A stretch of DNA of 64,000 bases from Clostridium estertheticum (lineage in GTDB: Bacteria > Bacillota > Clostridia > Clostridiales > Clostridiaceae): contig NZ_CP086239.1 of NCBI RefSeq assembly GCF_026650985.1, forward strand, positions 2,170,001 through 2,234,000. The letters are read 5' to 3'. Of the stretch, positions 24,800-34,218 are shown in pieces. The notes under the pieces were generated by a model. That model worked only from the letters and a program-made list of their open reading frames with translations. It was not told where the DNA came from and searched no databases. The position numbers and the translations under genes are program-made. The first letter of the stretch is position 1; each line of letters opens with the position of its first letter.

Positions 24800-25687
24800 T
24801 TACTTTGCCACTAAACTATTGTTGGACGAACTTCTAATTTTAAATGAAACAGACGCAACAACTATAGCAATCGCTGCAAATACAGCTCCGGTCCAACTTA
24901 GTGTTAATATCGATGAACTTTCTAATGCGATCCCTCCGATTCCGGCGCCCGCAGCAAAGGCTAATTGCATAACTGAATTATTAAGGCTAAGCATTATTCC
25001 TGAGGCTTCTGGAGATAGCGAGATAATGTTAACCTGCTGAACTGGAGAAGGTGTCCAAATCGCTATAGCCCATAAAACAAGCAATAAAATGGTAACGACG
25101 GTTGATCCAACGATAATTGATAGTAACACAAGCGCAATTACTCGGAGCACCAGGCTGCCAATAATTGTTCTTGAGATACCGATACGATCCCCCAAGAATC
25201 CTCCAAACTTGTTTCCTACTAAGGTAGCAATATCAAAGGCAAAGAGAGCTATGCTTATCATCTGTTCGCTCATTGGTGAAATAGCCTTAAGGAAAGGAGT
25301 AATATACGAATATGGTATTGCATACCCTATGATCCAAAAGAACGTTATACCAAGAGTAAGTAATATTCTAGGACTCTTCAAAAGAGCTAGTTGCTTGCTT
25401 AGAGGTATTGCCTCCTCGCCCTCTGTAGATGGAATCGTTAATGCCACTATGAATATGGCTAGAAAGCTAAGAATACCGGTTCCCCAAAAAATTGCCCTCC
25501 AACCGAATGCCGCAGTAATAACACGACCCATTGGCAGACCTACGATTAGAGCTGCATTGAACCCAGTTGTAATTGTAGAGATAGCCCCTGATTGACGTCC
25601 GGGTGCCGCTAGTTTTGCCGCTATAGTAAAACAAGTGACATTAAAAACTCCAGTTCCTATAATAAGTATATTACCCTCGAGTAACAC
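24800..25687 (-). pseudogene. N-terminally truncated AraJ-type MFS transporter
   Basis: The 295 residues retain about nine helices (GRQSGAISTITTGFNAALIV, GWRAIFWGTGILSFLAIFIV, then a full C-terminal half) of a normally 390-400 residue transporter. The first three helices are absent. The frame begins at a GTG without a ribosome site, directly after AT-rich sequence following the merR terminator, so the 5' end was deleted. The protein is probably non-functional. Confidence 0.75.
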
Positions 25688-25747
25688 GAAGTCAAGAGAA
25701 TTAGAATTATTTTATATTTTTTCTCAAAATTTAAAAATGCCTTAAAT

Positions 25748-25789
25748 TAAAAAAGCACCTTAGAACTTTCAATAAAGTTCTAAGGCACC
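25748..25789 (-). terminator. merR terminator containing the stop codon
   Basis: On the minus strand the stem GGTGCCTTAGAACTTT / AAAGTTCTAAGGTGC is closed by ATTG and followed by TTTTTT. The TAG of merR is inside the left arm. Confidence 0.85.
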
Positions 25790-26262
25790 TGCTGTTTCCG
25801 AATTCGTCTGAATTGTCTATTACCCTCATCTAAAAAAGCAGCCAAATCTTCTGGTGTCGGAGCAGACTTATCCCAGTTAGCTGGATTAAGCCGATCTGGT
25901 GCTTTGCCATCCATAATTTCAATATACAAATTGGCTTTTGCTTTTAGATATCTGTACTGTTCATCTATTTCCTGCATTTTCTCCTCCAGCAACTTTTTCT
26001 GTGAAATGACGATATCATATCGCTGCGAAACAGTGTCATTCCCTTCCAAACATAGCTGAATGTATTCCTGAATCGACTTGATGGACATCCCACTGCCTCG
26101 CAGATATTTAATTGCTTGCAGCCAATACACTGATTCTCTATCAAACAATCGGTTGTTGTTCTTGTCGCGCTTCAAGGAAGGAACCATTCCTTTATCCGTG
26201 TAGTACCTTACCGTATGTTCGGAAAGACCAACTAAATCCGCCGCTTTTTTTACTGACAGCAT
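25780..26262 (-). CDS. MerR-family transcriptional regulator
   Basis: The 160-residue regulator has the winged HTH VKKAADLVGLSEHTVRYYTD followed by KGMVPSLKRDKNNNRLFD. A coiled-coil dimer helix (ISQKKLLEEKMQEIDEQYRY) follows. It lacks a cysteine metal-binding loop, fitting the AdhR/electrophile or aldehyde-type group rather than metal sensors. AGGGAG is upstream. It probably controls the iron-sulfur AKR gene through the dyad at 24723, and originally the MFS gene between them. Confidence 0.9.
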   Translation of the reverse strand: MLSVKKAADLVGLSEHTVRYYTDKGMVPSLKRDKNNNRLFDRESVYWLQAIKYLRGSGMSIKSIQEYIQLCLEGNDTVSQRYDIVISQKKLLEEKMQEIDEQYRYLKAKANLYIEIMDGKAPDRLNPANWDKSAPTPEDLAAFLDEGNRQFRRIRKQQVP

Positions 26263-26333
26263 AAAAACATCTCCCTATATAATGTATAGTAAGTATTTTG
26301 TGAAATCACCCATGTTTAGGTAAATAAATAAGT

Positions 26334-26371
26334 AGAAGCTCTAAGGGATGCCTTTGGGCTTTATTTTTTCA
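26334..26371 (+). terminator. Weak terminator-like hairpin, orphan
   Basis: AAGCTCTAAGG and CCTTTGGGCTT pair imperfectly around GATG and are followed by TATTTTTT. It lies between merR and the lipoprotein gene with no plus-strand gene before it. Confidence 0.35.
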
Positions 26372-26453
26372 TTTAAAGTATATTTTCATACATTTATCCT
26401 AATCATAATTAAATAATAAAAGAATAAAAAATATACATGAAGGATGGGTAAAA

Positions 26454-27011
26454 ATGAAAAATACAAAAATTTCTTTAATATTAATTAGTGTTAGTATGAC
26501 TATTTTACTATTTACTGGCTGTAATATGAGAAACACTACGAAAGCGCCAATAAATAATACTAATAGAAGCAACCAAATTAATAAATCTAACCAATCTATA
26601 TCTACAGCAACAACGAAAACACTTTATTCTAATACTCTTAAAGAACTAGTTACTGCAAAAACAATAACAAATACCCAATCGAAAAAAGTACTTTCAGCAA
26701 TAACAAAGAATATGTCACAAGGTTCAGTCACAAATAATAGTAATGTAGCAACACCTAATACAGGAACAACAGGAACACCAGGAGCAACAGGATCAACAGG
26801 TACAACAGGATCAACAGGAACACCAGGTACAACAGATACAACAGGAACAGGCACAACAAATTCAACAAACCAAATTGAGACAACAAATAATACTAATGTA
26901 ATTAATGGATTAAACTCATTAGTTAAAAGTAAAGTAATTACTCAAGTGCAGGCTGATACAATACAGCAAAAAATTCAAACAAACTTGGAGAATATGCAAA
27001 TTAGTAAATAA
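26454..27011 (+). CDS. Lipoprotein with collagen-like Gly-X-Thr linker
   Basis: The 185-residue lipoprotein has lipobox LLFTGC. After an Asn/Ser/Thr linker there is a helical unit (LKELVTAKTITNTQSKKVLS). A run of about ten Gly-X-Thr/Pro triplets (GTPGATGSTGTTGSTGTPG) follows, then a second similar helical unit (LNSLVKSKVITQVQADTIQQ). The two helical units align with each other. Collagen-like GXT stretches occur in spore-surface and cell-wall proteins of Bacillus and Clostridium. Location is probably the outer membrane leaflet side of the cell envelope; function unknown. A terminator follows. Confidence 0.8.
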   Translation: MKNTKISLILISVSMTILLFTGCNMRNTTKAPINNTNRSNQINKSNQSISTATTKTLYSNTLKELVTAKTITNTQSKKVLSAITKNMSQGSVTNNSNVATPNTGTTGTPGATGSTGTTGSTGTPGTTDTTGTGTTNSTNQIETTNNTNVINGLNSLVKSKVITQVQADTIQQKIQTNLENMQISK

Positions 27012-27078
27012 AGATACTGCTTAATGTGTATGATTTATATCCCCAAAGTAGACAAACAAATAAAATGTACCAAGAGAG

Positions 27079-27111
27079 AGAGTAATATAATTTATGTATT
27101 ACTCTTCTTTT
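27079..27111 (+). terminator. Terminator after the collagen-like lipoprotein
   Basis: AGAGTAATA (27079-27087) pairs perfectly with TATTACTCT (27097-27105), followed by TCTTTT. Confidence 0.75.
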
Positions 27112-27140
27112 AATTCTGACAACATAAAACAAGAAATTTC

Positions 27141-28214
27141 TTATTTTATGTTATTTGATATCCAATTTGAAAATTTTGTTGAATAACCCAGTGTTTTAAC
27201 TGGGCAGACATCTACACAGTGGCCACAACCAACACAACGTATGTTTATTACTGCATCTCCGCTTTGAGCCTTGCTCTTAATATCAATCGACATTGGACAT
27301 GCCAAATTGCATTGGCCACATTGTATACATTTTGACTTGTTTGTAATAATTCGTTGACCAGCTATTTTCCCAAGGAAAGATAAAACTGTCCCTAATGGAC
27401 AATAATAGCAATAACCTCTACCAATAAAAGCCACCCAAAAAAACATTGCTATCATCAGTTCTGTAGTGAGATACTTATAATTTTCAATTTTACTAATTAT
27501 CTTAAAATTTTCTGTTATTGGTGTTCCTAATAATAACAGGATCCACCAAACAGTAAAAAACACTGAAATCAATAGAAATACCCATCTTAAAATCGAAAAA
27601 ATTTTAATTACTATTGGCTTTGGTTTTTTATTTTTCCCAATTAGAGGAATTACTGGATCAAATATTTCCGAAGCAAACCCATTAAACAAACATAGGGTTG
27701 AACATTGCAATCGCCTACCAAATAATAAAGTTCCTACTAAAACAACAATGCTGACACAGACATAAAATATAAGAGCAGCTGATATACCAGCTTCTCCCCA
27801 AATTGGATAACTACTAAGATAAAAAGACGATTTCGGATATAGCAGCTGTAAGGGTATCGTTGTCCATGGCAATGGCATAGCAAAGAAATATAATTCTTTG
27901 TTATTAAGTAGTATAGGAGCAGTAATATGTACAATTAGTGCAGAAACTATAAATCCAATTAGGTTTCTTTTTCTCATTACTGACCTTTTAGAAGTTCCGA
28001 TAATTCTAATTGTAAGGAAACTGCCAATAATTATGAATAAAGTCTTTACCCAGTTTTCATAAAATTGCCAGAGCCACGTTATAAATAATGCTACTTTGGG
28101 TGTGGCTCTACTTGCATATCCATAATTTAATCCAGCTATTAAAATACATAAGATTATATATATCCAGAGAATAGCCTTTAGAATTCTAAGTTCAATATTT
28201 TTATTAGATTCCAT
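27141..28214 (-). CDS. NapH-like membrane ferredoxin
   Basis: The integral membrane protein of 357 residues has several helices and two cytoplasmic 4Fe-4S motifs near the end: CIQCGQCNLACPMSID and CVGCGHCVDVCPVKTLG. Internal cysteine pairs include RLQCSTLCLF and GRGYCYYCPLG, the pattern of NapH/CcoG/YccM quinol-linked electron-transfer proteins. I start it at ATG 28214; TTG 28217 is possible. It follows the opuC-like genes on the same strand by 29 bases, which is odd for an osmolyte transporter and may be incidental. Confidence 0.85.
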   Translation of the reverse strand: MESNKNIELRILKAILWIYIILCILIAGLNYGYASRATPKVALFITWLWQFYENWVKTLFIIIGSFLTIRIIGTSKRSVMRKRNLIGFIVSALIVHITAPILLNNKELYFFAMPLPWTTIPLQLLYPKSSFYLSSYPIWGEAGISAALIFYVCVSIVVLVGTLLFGRRLQCSTLCLFNGFASEIFDPVIPLIGKNKKPKPIVIKIFSILRWVFLLISVFFTVWWILLLLGTPITENFKIISKIENYKYLTTELMIAMFFWVAFIGRGYCYYCPLGTVLSFLGKIAGQRIITNKSKCIQCGQCNLACPMSIDIKSKAQSGDAVINIRCVGCGHCVDVCPVKTLGYSTKFSNWISNNIK

Positions 28215-28243
28215 CAATTTCTAGCCCCCCTTAAATTTCAATG

Positions 28244-29758
28244 CTATTTTAATAAGCCTTCTTTTTTAAGGTACTCTTTTGCAACTTCTAAGGCTGATTC
28301 ACCTTTTACATTAACCCTATAATTCATATTACTCATTTCAGCATCTGTAATCTTGCCAGCTAATTTATTCAATGGCTTACTAAGCTCCGGATAATTCTTA
28401 AGTGTTTTCTTAAGCATAAGTGGTGCACCTTGATATGGCGGGAAAAATTGTTTATCATCTTTTAATACTTTCATATTATATTGTGAAAGTTCACTATCTG
28501 TAGAATAAGCATCCACCAAGTTAATATCACCAGCTTTTATGGCAGTATAACGTAATTTAGGTTCCATAGTCTTTATATTATCAAAATTCACTCCATAAAT
28601 CTTTTGAATACCTTTATAACCGTCTTCGCGATCAGTAAACTCAAGTGTAAATCCTGCTTTAATTTTATCCTCTACATTTTTTAAATCTGATATATTATTA
28701 AGTTTATATTCTTTTGCAAAGCTATCTGGTACTGCAATAGCATAAGTATTGTTGTACTTCATAGGTTCTAGAAGTTCCATACTAAAATTTTTATCCATGC
28801 CAATACGTGCTTGCGCGTATACCTGATTTGGAATATGGCTTTTTGCTTTCTCTTTTACAAATGTTTCAAGTGCTGTACCTGTAAATTCTGGATATATATC
28901 AATATCTCCTGATTTTAAGGCATTAAAAAGGAAGCTAGTTTTACCCATTCCAGGTTTTAACTTTACAGTAAGGTTAGTTTCATCTTCAATCATTAGCTTA
29001 TACATATTAATTAATATTTCAGGCTCTGAACCAAGTTTACCTGCAATAGTAATTTCTTTTTTTTGTGCAAAAAAATATGGAGTAATAACAACAGATGCAA
29101 TAATAATACTTCCTAAAGCTATAGCTATCATTGATCTTTTCAAAGAAACTTTTTCTAGAAAACTGAGTAAAGCATCAAAAATAATTGCTAGAAGTGCCGC
29201 TGCAATTGCTCCAACTAGGATCAAGTTATTGTCATTACGATCAATTCCAAGAAGAATCAGCTCTCCAAGTCCACCAGCGCCAATTAAAGCTGCAAGTGTT
29301 GCCGTACCAATAACGAGTACCATCGATGTCCTTACTCCCGCCATAATAACAGGCATTGCAAGTGGTAATTGAACCTTAAAAAGTTGCTTACGTCTATTCA
29401 TACCCATACCTTCAGCTGCCTCAATTAATATAGGATCAATCTCTTTTATTCCGGTATATGTATTTCTAAGTATAGGTAAAATAGCATATATAACTAGGGC
29501 AATAACAGCTGGTACCTGTCCAATTCCTACAAGTGGAATAAGTATTCCAAGAATAGCAAGAGAAGGTATTGTCTGAAAAATAGACGCTATCTGTAATAAC
29601 GGTCCTGCGAGCCGCTTATGTCTTGTTATATATATACCAAGTGGGACTGCAATAATTACAGCGATAAGTATAGCTATAAACGAAATCTGCATATGTTCAA
29701 GAAGTGCCGTACCTAATTGCTGCCTACGCTGCATTAGTGTTGAAATTAGTGTATTCAT
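28244..29758 (-). CDS. OpuC-type permease fused to its substrate-binding domain
   Basis: The 504-residue fusion has an N-terminal ABC permease (about 1-215) with coupling segment EAAEGMGMNRRKQLFKVQLP and five to six helices, one further helix (about 213-231), then an OpuAC-type binding domain (AGKLGSEPEILINMYKLMIE, FTGTALETF, VDAYSTDSELSQYNM). Such fusions import glycine betaine, carnitine or choline for osmoprotection. Its ATG overlaps the ATPase stop (ATGA), showing coupling. Confidence 0.92.
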   Translation of the reverse strand: MNTLISTLMQRRQQLGTALLEHMQISFIAILIAVIIAVPLGIYITRHKRLAGPLLQIASIFQTIPSLAILGILIPLVGIGQVPAVIALVIYAILPILRNTYTGIKEIDPILIEAAEGMGMNRRKQLFKVQLPLAMPVIMAGVRTSMVLVIGTATLAALIGAGGLGELILLGIDRNDNNLILVGAIAAALLAIIFDALLSFLEKVSLKRSMIAIALGSIIIASVVITPYFFAQKKEITIAGKLGSEPEILINMYKLMIEDETNLTVKLKPGMGKTSFLFNALKSGDIDIYPEFTGTALETFVKEKAKSHIPNQVYAQARIGMDKNFSMELLEPMKYNNTYAIAVPDSFAKEYKLNNISDLKNVEDKIKAGFTLEFTDREDGYKGIQKIYGVNFDNIKTMEPKLRYTAIKAGDINLVDAYSTDSELSQYNMKVLKDDKQFFPPYQGAPLMLKKTLKNYPELSKPLNKLAGKITDAEMSNMNYRVNVKGESALEVAKEYLKKEGLLK

Positions 29759-30735
29759 GAGATTTCACCACCTTTTTCAAGTTTTTGCGAGATAAATTTA
29801 ATTAAGTGCTCATGATTTATAGTTCCAATAATTTCTCCCAAATGATTTACTGGAACGTCTTTCTCATTTTCCAATCGCTTAAGTAAGTTCTCTATAGATT
29901 CAGTATCGCTAATGCTTAGATTACCATCGCCTGATTTGTAAGATTCACAAAATCCAGCATCTAACATATCCCTTACTTGATAAGGCTTACTAAATATAGA
30001 AGTGTTATAACCATTACCCGACTTAAAAAAGTTCTTAACAAAATCATTTTTGGGGCTTTTCAAAATATTTGTTGGTGTATCACACTGAACAATTTCCCCA
30101 TCTTTCATTACACAAATTCTATCACCAAGAGCTAATGCTTCTTGCATATCATGAGTTACAAAAACAATAGTTTTTTTAATCTTCTTTTGTAGGTTAACAA
30201 TATCTTGTTGTAATTTTTTACGACTAATTGGGTCTAGTGCACTAAAAGGTTCATCCATCAAAAGAATAGCTGGATCAGCTGCTAGTGCCCGAATTACTCC
30301 TATTCTTTGCTGCTCTCCACCTGAAAGTTCACTTGGCTTTCTATGACGATATTTATCTGGCTTAAGACCAACGCTTTCCAAAAGTGTTGTGATTCTATCC
30401 TTAATCTTACGTTTATCCCACTTTTTAAGTTCTGGTACAATAGCTATATTTTCTTCAATTGTCATGTGAGGAAAGAGTCCAATTTGTTGAAGCACATATC
30501 CTATGCCCCATCGTAATTCATGGATATTATATTCACTTATCTTTTTTTCATTTATATAAATTGTACCATCACTTAATTTTATCAAACGATTTATCATTTT
30601 AAGTGTTGTAGTTTTTCCACATCCACTTGGTCCTATAATTACAAAAAATTCTCCTTTTTTAATTTCAAGACTTAAAGAATTAACTGCAATATTACCACCG
30701 GGATAAATCTTTGATACCTTATCAAATTTAATCAT
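29755..30735 (-). CDS. opuCA: Osmoprotectant ABC transporter ATPase (OpuCA-like)
   Basis: The 326-residue ATPase energises the adjacent permease-binding fusion. Motifs are Walker A GPSGCGKTT, signature LSGGEQQR, Walker B ILLMDEP and switch His in VFVTHD. The C-terminus has a single CBS-like region (DVPVNHLGEIIGTINHEHLI), the likely ionic-strength sensor of this family. AAAGGAGAAAC is upstream. It is first of a two- or three-gene operon. Confidence 0.93.
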   Translation of the reverse strand: MIKFDKVSKIYPGGNIAVNSLSLEIKKGEFFVIIGPSGCGKTTTLKMINRLIKLSDGTIYINEKKISEYNIHELRWGIGYVLQQIGLFPHMTIEENIAIVPELKKWDKRKIKDRITTLLESVGLKPDKYRHRKPSELSGGEQQRIGVIRALAADPAILLMDEPFSALDPISRKKLQQDIVNLQKKIKKTIVFVTHDMQEALALGDRICVMKDGEIVQCDTPTNILKSPKNDFVKNFFKSGNGYNTSIFSKPYQVRDMLDAGFCESYKSGDGNLSISDTESIENLLKRLENEKDVPVNHLGEIIGTINHEHLIKFISQKLEKGGEIS

Positions 30736-30768
30736 ATAGTTTCTCCTTTATTATCAATTAAAAACATC

Positions 30769-30816
30769 AAAAAAGTAGTTATGAATCACCAATTTAATAG
30801 TAAACATCATAACTAC
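30769..30816 (-). terminator. Terminator between the hypothetical gene and the opuC operon
   Basis: On the minus strand GTAGTTATGA pairs with TCATAACTAC around a 22-base loop, followed by TTTTTT. Confidence 0.75.
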
Positions 30817-30845
30817 CCTTATTAAACTCTTTTTAATAATATAAA

Positions 30846-31274
30846 CTAACTTGTTTGTTTGCTAAGAATTTTAGGTTCATCTTTAATATAATTATTTATC
30901 ATTTGTAATGCATTTGGATTAATATATTTGATATCAACCAAATCTTTATCATCTACAACAATATCATTTTTCCATACACTATATAAGTCTATTTTTATAA
31001 AGTCAAAATATTCCTCATTCTTGTTATACAATTCTTGTAAATCTTGATCATTGGGAAAAGCTCTAATACCATCATATTTAAGTAATATATTCATCATTTC
31101 ATTTGGGCATAAATCAAAAGTCTCTTCAATACTCACAGTTTTAGTTTGCAATACTTTTATTAACTTCACTAAATCTTTTTCTGATAATTCCGATTTAATA
31201 TATAACTCCTCATTTTCTTTAATACAAGTATGGACTAGTTTAAATACACTGACTCTCTTTTGATTTTTTTTCAT
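30846..31274 (-). CDS. Hypothetical cytoplasmic protein
   Basis: The 142-residue acidic, helical protein (VLQTKTVSIEETFDLCPNEM, LQELYNKNEEYFDFIKIDLY) belongs to no family I recognise. I start it at 31274, which has TAGGAGG; the longer reading to 31346 would run through the promoter region. That promoter region recurs at 45361. A terminator follows the gene, so it is monocistronic. Confidence 0.6.
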   Translation of the reverse strand: MKKNQKRVSVFKLVHTCIKENEELYIKSELSEKDLVKLIKVLQTKTVSIEETFDLCPNEMMNILLKYDGIRAFPNDQDLQELYNKNEEYFDFIKIDLYSVWKNDIVVDDKDLVDIKYINPNALQMINNYIKDEPKILSKQTS

Positions 31275-31287
31275 TCCCAGCCTCCTA

Positions 31288-31380
31288 AATGATAAATTAT
31301 TATAAGGTAAATTATACTTTGTGTAGTTCTCTTTAGTATTATTCAAAAATATAGTTAATTATTATATAATATCAAAAAAT
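31288..31380 (-). repeat. Promoter-region repeat, copy A
   Basis: About 93 bases match 45361-45453 with scattered changes. On the minus strand both contain AATAATACTAAAG and CTACACAAAGTATAATT. This copy lies immediately upstream of the hypothetical gene's ribosome site. Confidence 0.7.
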
Positions 31381-31463
31381 ATGAAAAAGTGTGTGAACTT
31401 TTTTTGAATTTTAAAATATTTCTAAATTAAATCATTTATAAGCAATTTCAATCCTGATTCCAT

Positions 31464-31526
31464 AAAAAATGCTCCCCTTTCAAGTAACAGATTTTTATTA
31501 CTAATCTATCTACTTTAAGGGGAGCA
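31464..31526 (-). terminator. Terminator after the GH28 gene
   Basis: On the minus strand the stem TGCTCCCCTT / AAGGGGAGCA, with inner pairs AAGTA / TTACTT, is followed by TTTTTT. It ends the galacturonase transcript. Confidence 0.8.
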
Positions 31527-31556
31527 CATCCGAATCTTACTAACCATTTATGATAA

Positions 31557-33287
31557 TTATTCTCCTAATTGTTCTTGAATATTGATGCAGCCTGTTTTAG
31601 TTATACCATTTTTAAAGCTACAGTTCTTAAATAATACATTTTCACAAAAATTCAAATTTGCCTTATAGAAACTGCACTTAGTAAATTGTAAATCTTTTAA
31701 ATAAGAAACACTGCTTCCAAAATTGGCGCCATTAAGATCTAAAATATAAGTTGAATTTCCTTCTGGAGCAGTAAGATTGTCAAACTTAAAGTTGGATATA
31801 TCCGGTAATGAGACTCCCTGCGTTGCTCCAGCCTGTTTGTCATAGTTTGTAATTACTGAAATCTTATTGCATATAGAATCTCTTACTTTCAAATTTCGAA
31901 TATATCCTCCTCTAGATGGACTGACTTTTACTCGGATACCAGGGTTCGTGGCTTTAGTATTGATGTCAACTGGAACAAGTGTGCAATCTTCAGCAAATAC
32001 ATCGCTTATTCCTCCAGACATTTCACTTCCGCAAGTAATGCCACCGTGACCAGCATTAAACACGCAACCACGATAATAGATGTTTGTGGAAGGACGTCCA
32101 ATTTCGCGACCTTCTGCATCCTTTCCAGATTTAATTGCAGAACAGTCATCACCAGTAGTAAAACTATTTTCTAACATGTAGATATTAGTGGATGAATTGG
32201 GGTTGAACCCGTCACCATTATGCACAGTTGTCGTTATATCAAGATTATAAGATGTAATATAACTGCTATACACTGGCACTATAGTCCACATCATTCCGTT
32301 TTGAATGTGAATTCCATCCATGTAAACATTGGAACAATTTTTTAGACTAATTAAGCTACCACCACCATAATGTGATGCCTTGTTATTTACCGTATCAGCA
32401 CAAAATGCATCATATGCTACTCTAAGTGCTAAGCCATTACTTTTGTCACCAATAGTACCTTCACCCAAAATTTTAATGTTCTGGGTAGTTGCACCTTTAT
32501 TATGATCCATATTACCAGCATTTAATAAACTTGAAAAAGCTGGATTTCCGAGTGTTGGACTATTAGGATCATAAATATCTTCAATGTCATGTCTTGCAGA
32601 AGTAAATGGATAATCTTTTAACTCTGAACTCGGTATAAGCTGAGCATTCTTAGCTACATAAAAGGTCATATCAGAATGAAGATACAAGGCTCCACTTAAA
32701 TATTTCCCTTCAAGCAAAAGCACAGTTCCTCCCTTAGGACAAGCATCAATTGCCTTCTGAATTGATTCTGTATCCTTTGTTATACCATTACCAACTGCGC
32801 CGTAATCTTTTATATTTAAGATTTTTCCTGTTTTTTCTGTCTTAATTGTAACTTCATTGCTGCTTATAGACTCAAATTCATTGACATCATGGGCCTTTAT
32901 AACATACTTATATTTAGTATCCTCATTGAGTCCTTGTACTTTATAATAGGTTTTATCTGTTTCACCAATTTTTTTGTTACCACTATAAATTGTATAACCT
33001 GTTATATTAGAATATTCAGCTGGCTTTTCCCAAATCAATACTATGGACTTATCTGTTGCTGAAGCCGGTGATTTACGCAAATTACTTGGTGCATAACGGC
33101 TTTCCTTAGTAATACTAGCTATTTTCATTTTTGTACTTAAGTTAACAGTACTTATGGAATTTGTAATTGACGCTTCTGCTTCTCCAGCTGCATATACAAT
33201 ATGTTGATTGAACAAGATGGGCACTGTGCACATAAAAGCCATAAGAAATAATGAGATAATTTTTTTCTTATTCCACACATGTTTCAT
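31557..33287 (-). CDS. Secreted GH28 galacturonase with FnIII domain
   Basis: This is a pectin-degrading glycoside hydrolase of 576 residues. The signal peptide ends near VYAAGE. A fibronectin type III domain follows (SIVLIWEKPAEYSNITGYTI to SSNEVTIKT), then the right-handed beta helix starting ILNIKDYGAVGNGITKDTES. GH28 catalytic motifs are present: NGDGFNP, GDDCSAIKSG, GHGGITCGSE and GIRVKV. The layout matches exo-poly-galacturonosidases. It follows the sugar ABC genes on the same strand and is probably induced by YesN/YesM next door. Confidence 0.93.
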   Translation of the reverse strand: MKHVWNKKKIISLFLMAFMCTVPILFNQHIVYAAGEAEASITNSISTVNLSTKMKIASITKESRYAPSNLRKSPASATDKSIVLIWEKPAEYSNITGYTIYSGNKKIGETDKTYYKVQGLNEDTKYKYVIKAHDVNEFESISSNEVTIKTEKTGKILNIKDYGAVGNGITKDTESIQKAIDACPKGGTVLLLEGKYLSGALYLHSDMTFYVAKNAQLIPSSELKDYPFTSARHDIEDIYDPNSPTLGNPAFSSLLNAGNMDHNKGATTQNIKILGEGTIGDKSNGLALRVAYDAFCADTVNNKASHYGGGSLISLKNCSNVYMDGIHIQNGMMWTIVPVYSSYITSYNLDITTTVHNGDGFNPNSSTNIYMLENSFTTGDDCSAIKSGKDAEGREIGRPSTNIYYRGCVFNAGHGGITCGSEMSGGISDVFAEDCTLVPVDINTKATNPGIRVKVSPSRGGYIRNLKVRDSICNKISVITNYDKQAGATQGVSLPDISNFKFDNLTAPEGNSTYILDLNGANFGSSVSYLKDLQFTKCSFYKANLNFCENVLFKNCSFKNGITKTGCINIQEQLGE

Positions 33288-33354
33288 ATAATAATCTCCC
33301 TTGAATTATTGTAGTGTAAACACTATCTTTGTTTTATTTATTTAAATCCTTAAC

Positions 33355-34218
33355 CTACCCCTTTATCCCAGTTGAAGATATACCCTCAACAAAATACTTC
33401 TGAATGCATGAAAACAAAATAATTATTGGAAGAACAGCTATACAGACACCTGCCATTTGCAGTGATGTATCAGCTGAATATTCACTTTGAAAAGACTGAA
33501 GTCCAACGGTTAGTACTTGTTTTTCTATCGGAGTTATAAATACAGATGGATTAATATAATCATTCCAAGACCATATGAAAATAAATAGTACCATTGTCAT
33601 TATGGCTGGCTTTGCTAGTGGTAGAATTATGCTTCTGTATATTTTAAAATGGCTACAGCCATCAATTAATGCTGCCTCCGATAGTTCCATAGGTATCGCC
33701 ATAAAGAATTGTCTAAGTAAAAATACAAAGTATACTCCAAACAATGACGGCACAATAAGCACCCAAAGTGAATCTGTAAGGCCCATAGATCTATAGAGCA
33801 AATATCTTGGAACAATTGTTGTATCTGGGGATATCATCATCGCAGACATAATAATTACGAATAATAAATCTCTGTGCTTGAAACGCAGTCTTGCAAAAGC
33901 ATAAGCCGCCATTGACACAACTACTATTTTTAATGCTATAGTTAAAATAACCACAAAAACTGAATTCAAAAACCATTTGAAATATAGTGGGTCTTTTAAA
34001 AGCGCCTCATAATTACCAAGGTAAATATTTTTAGGTATCACCTCAAAAATATTTGCAAAAGCAACAGCAGAATGTTTAAAAGAAGCTGAAATCATAAGTA
34101 TAAATGGAATTATCATCAATATAGCGAATAAAATCATGAATATTGTCAATAGTATTTTGTTGACTTTACTCTTTTTTAAAGTTGTTCTGTGTTTAAATTT
34201 AGTTAATAATGTACCCAT
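33355..34218 (-). CDS. Sugar ABC transporter permease (MalG type)
   Basis: The 287-residue inner-membrane permease has six helices and the EAA loop ELSEAALIDGCSHFKIYRSI followed by ILPLAKPA. It imports oligosaccharides, here probably galacturonides. I start it at 34218, where GGAAGGGG is well placed; it overlaps the end of the partner permease by 16 bases. Second permease of the transporter. Confidence 0.93.
   Translation of the reverse strand: MGTLLTKFKHRTTLKKSKVNKILLTIFMILFAILMIIPFILMISASFKHSAVAFANIFEVIPKNIYLGNYEALLKDPLYFKWFLNSVFVVILTIALKIVVVSMAAYAFARLRFKHRDLLFVIIMSAMMISPDTTIVPRYLLYRSMGLTDSLWVLIVPSLFGVYFVFLLRQFFMAIPMELSEAALIDGCSHFKIYRSIILPLAKPAIMTMVLFIFIWSWNDYINPSVFITPIEKQVLTVGLQSFQSEYSADTSLQMAGVCIAVLPIIILFSCIQKYFVEGISSTGIKG

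Noticed and set aside
26624-26854. Minus-strand ORF opposite the collagen-like lipoprotein, rich in Val and Pro
   Set aside because: It is the complement of the Gly-X-Thr coding repeat, with no ribosome site.
33310-33326. TAGTGTAAACACTA near-palindrome before the GH28 gene as an operator
   Set aside because: It is short, isolated and within an operon spacer; no second copy was found near the other genes of the locus.
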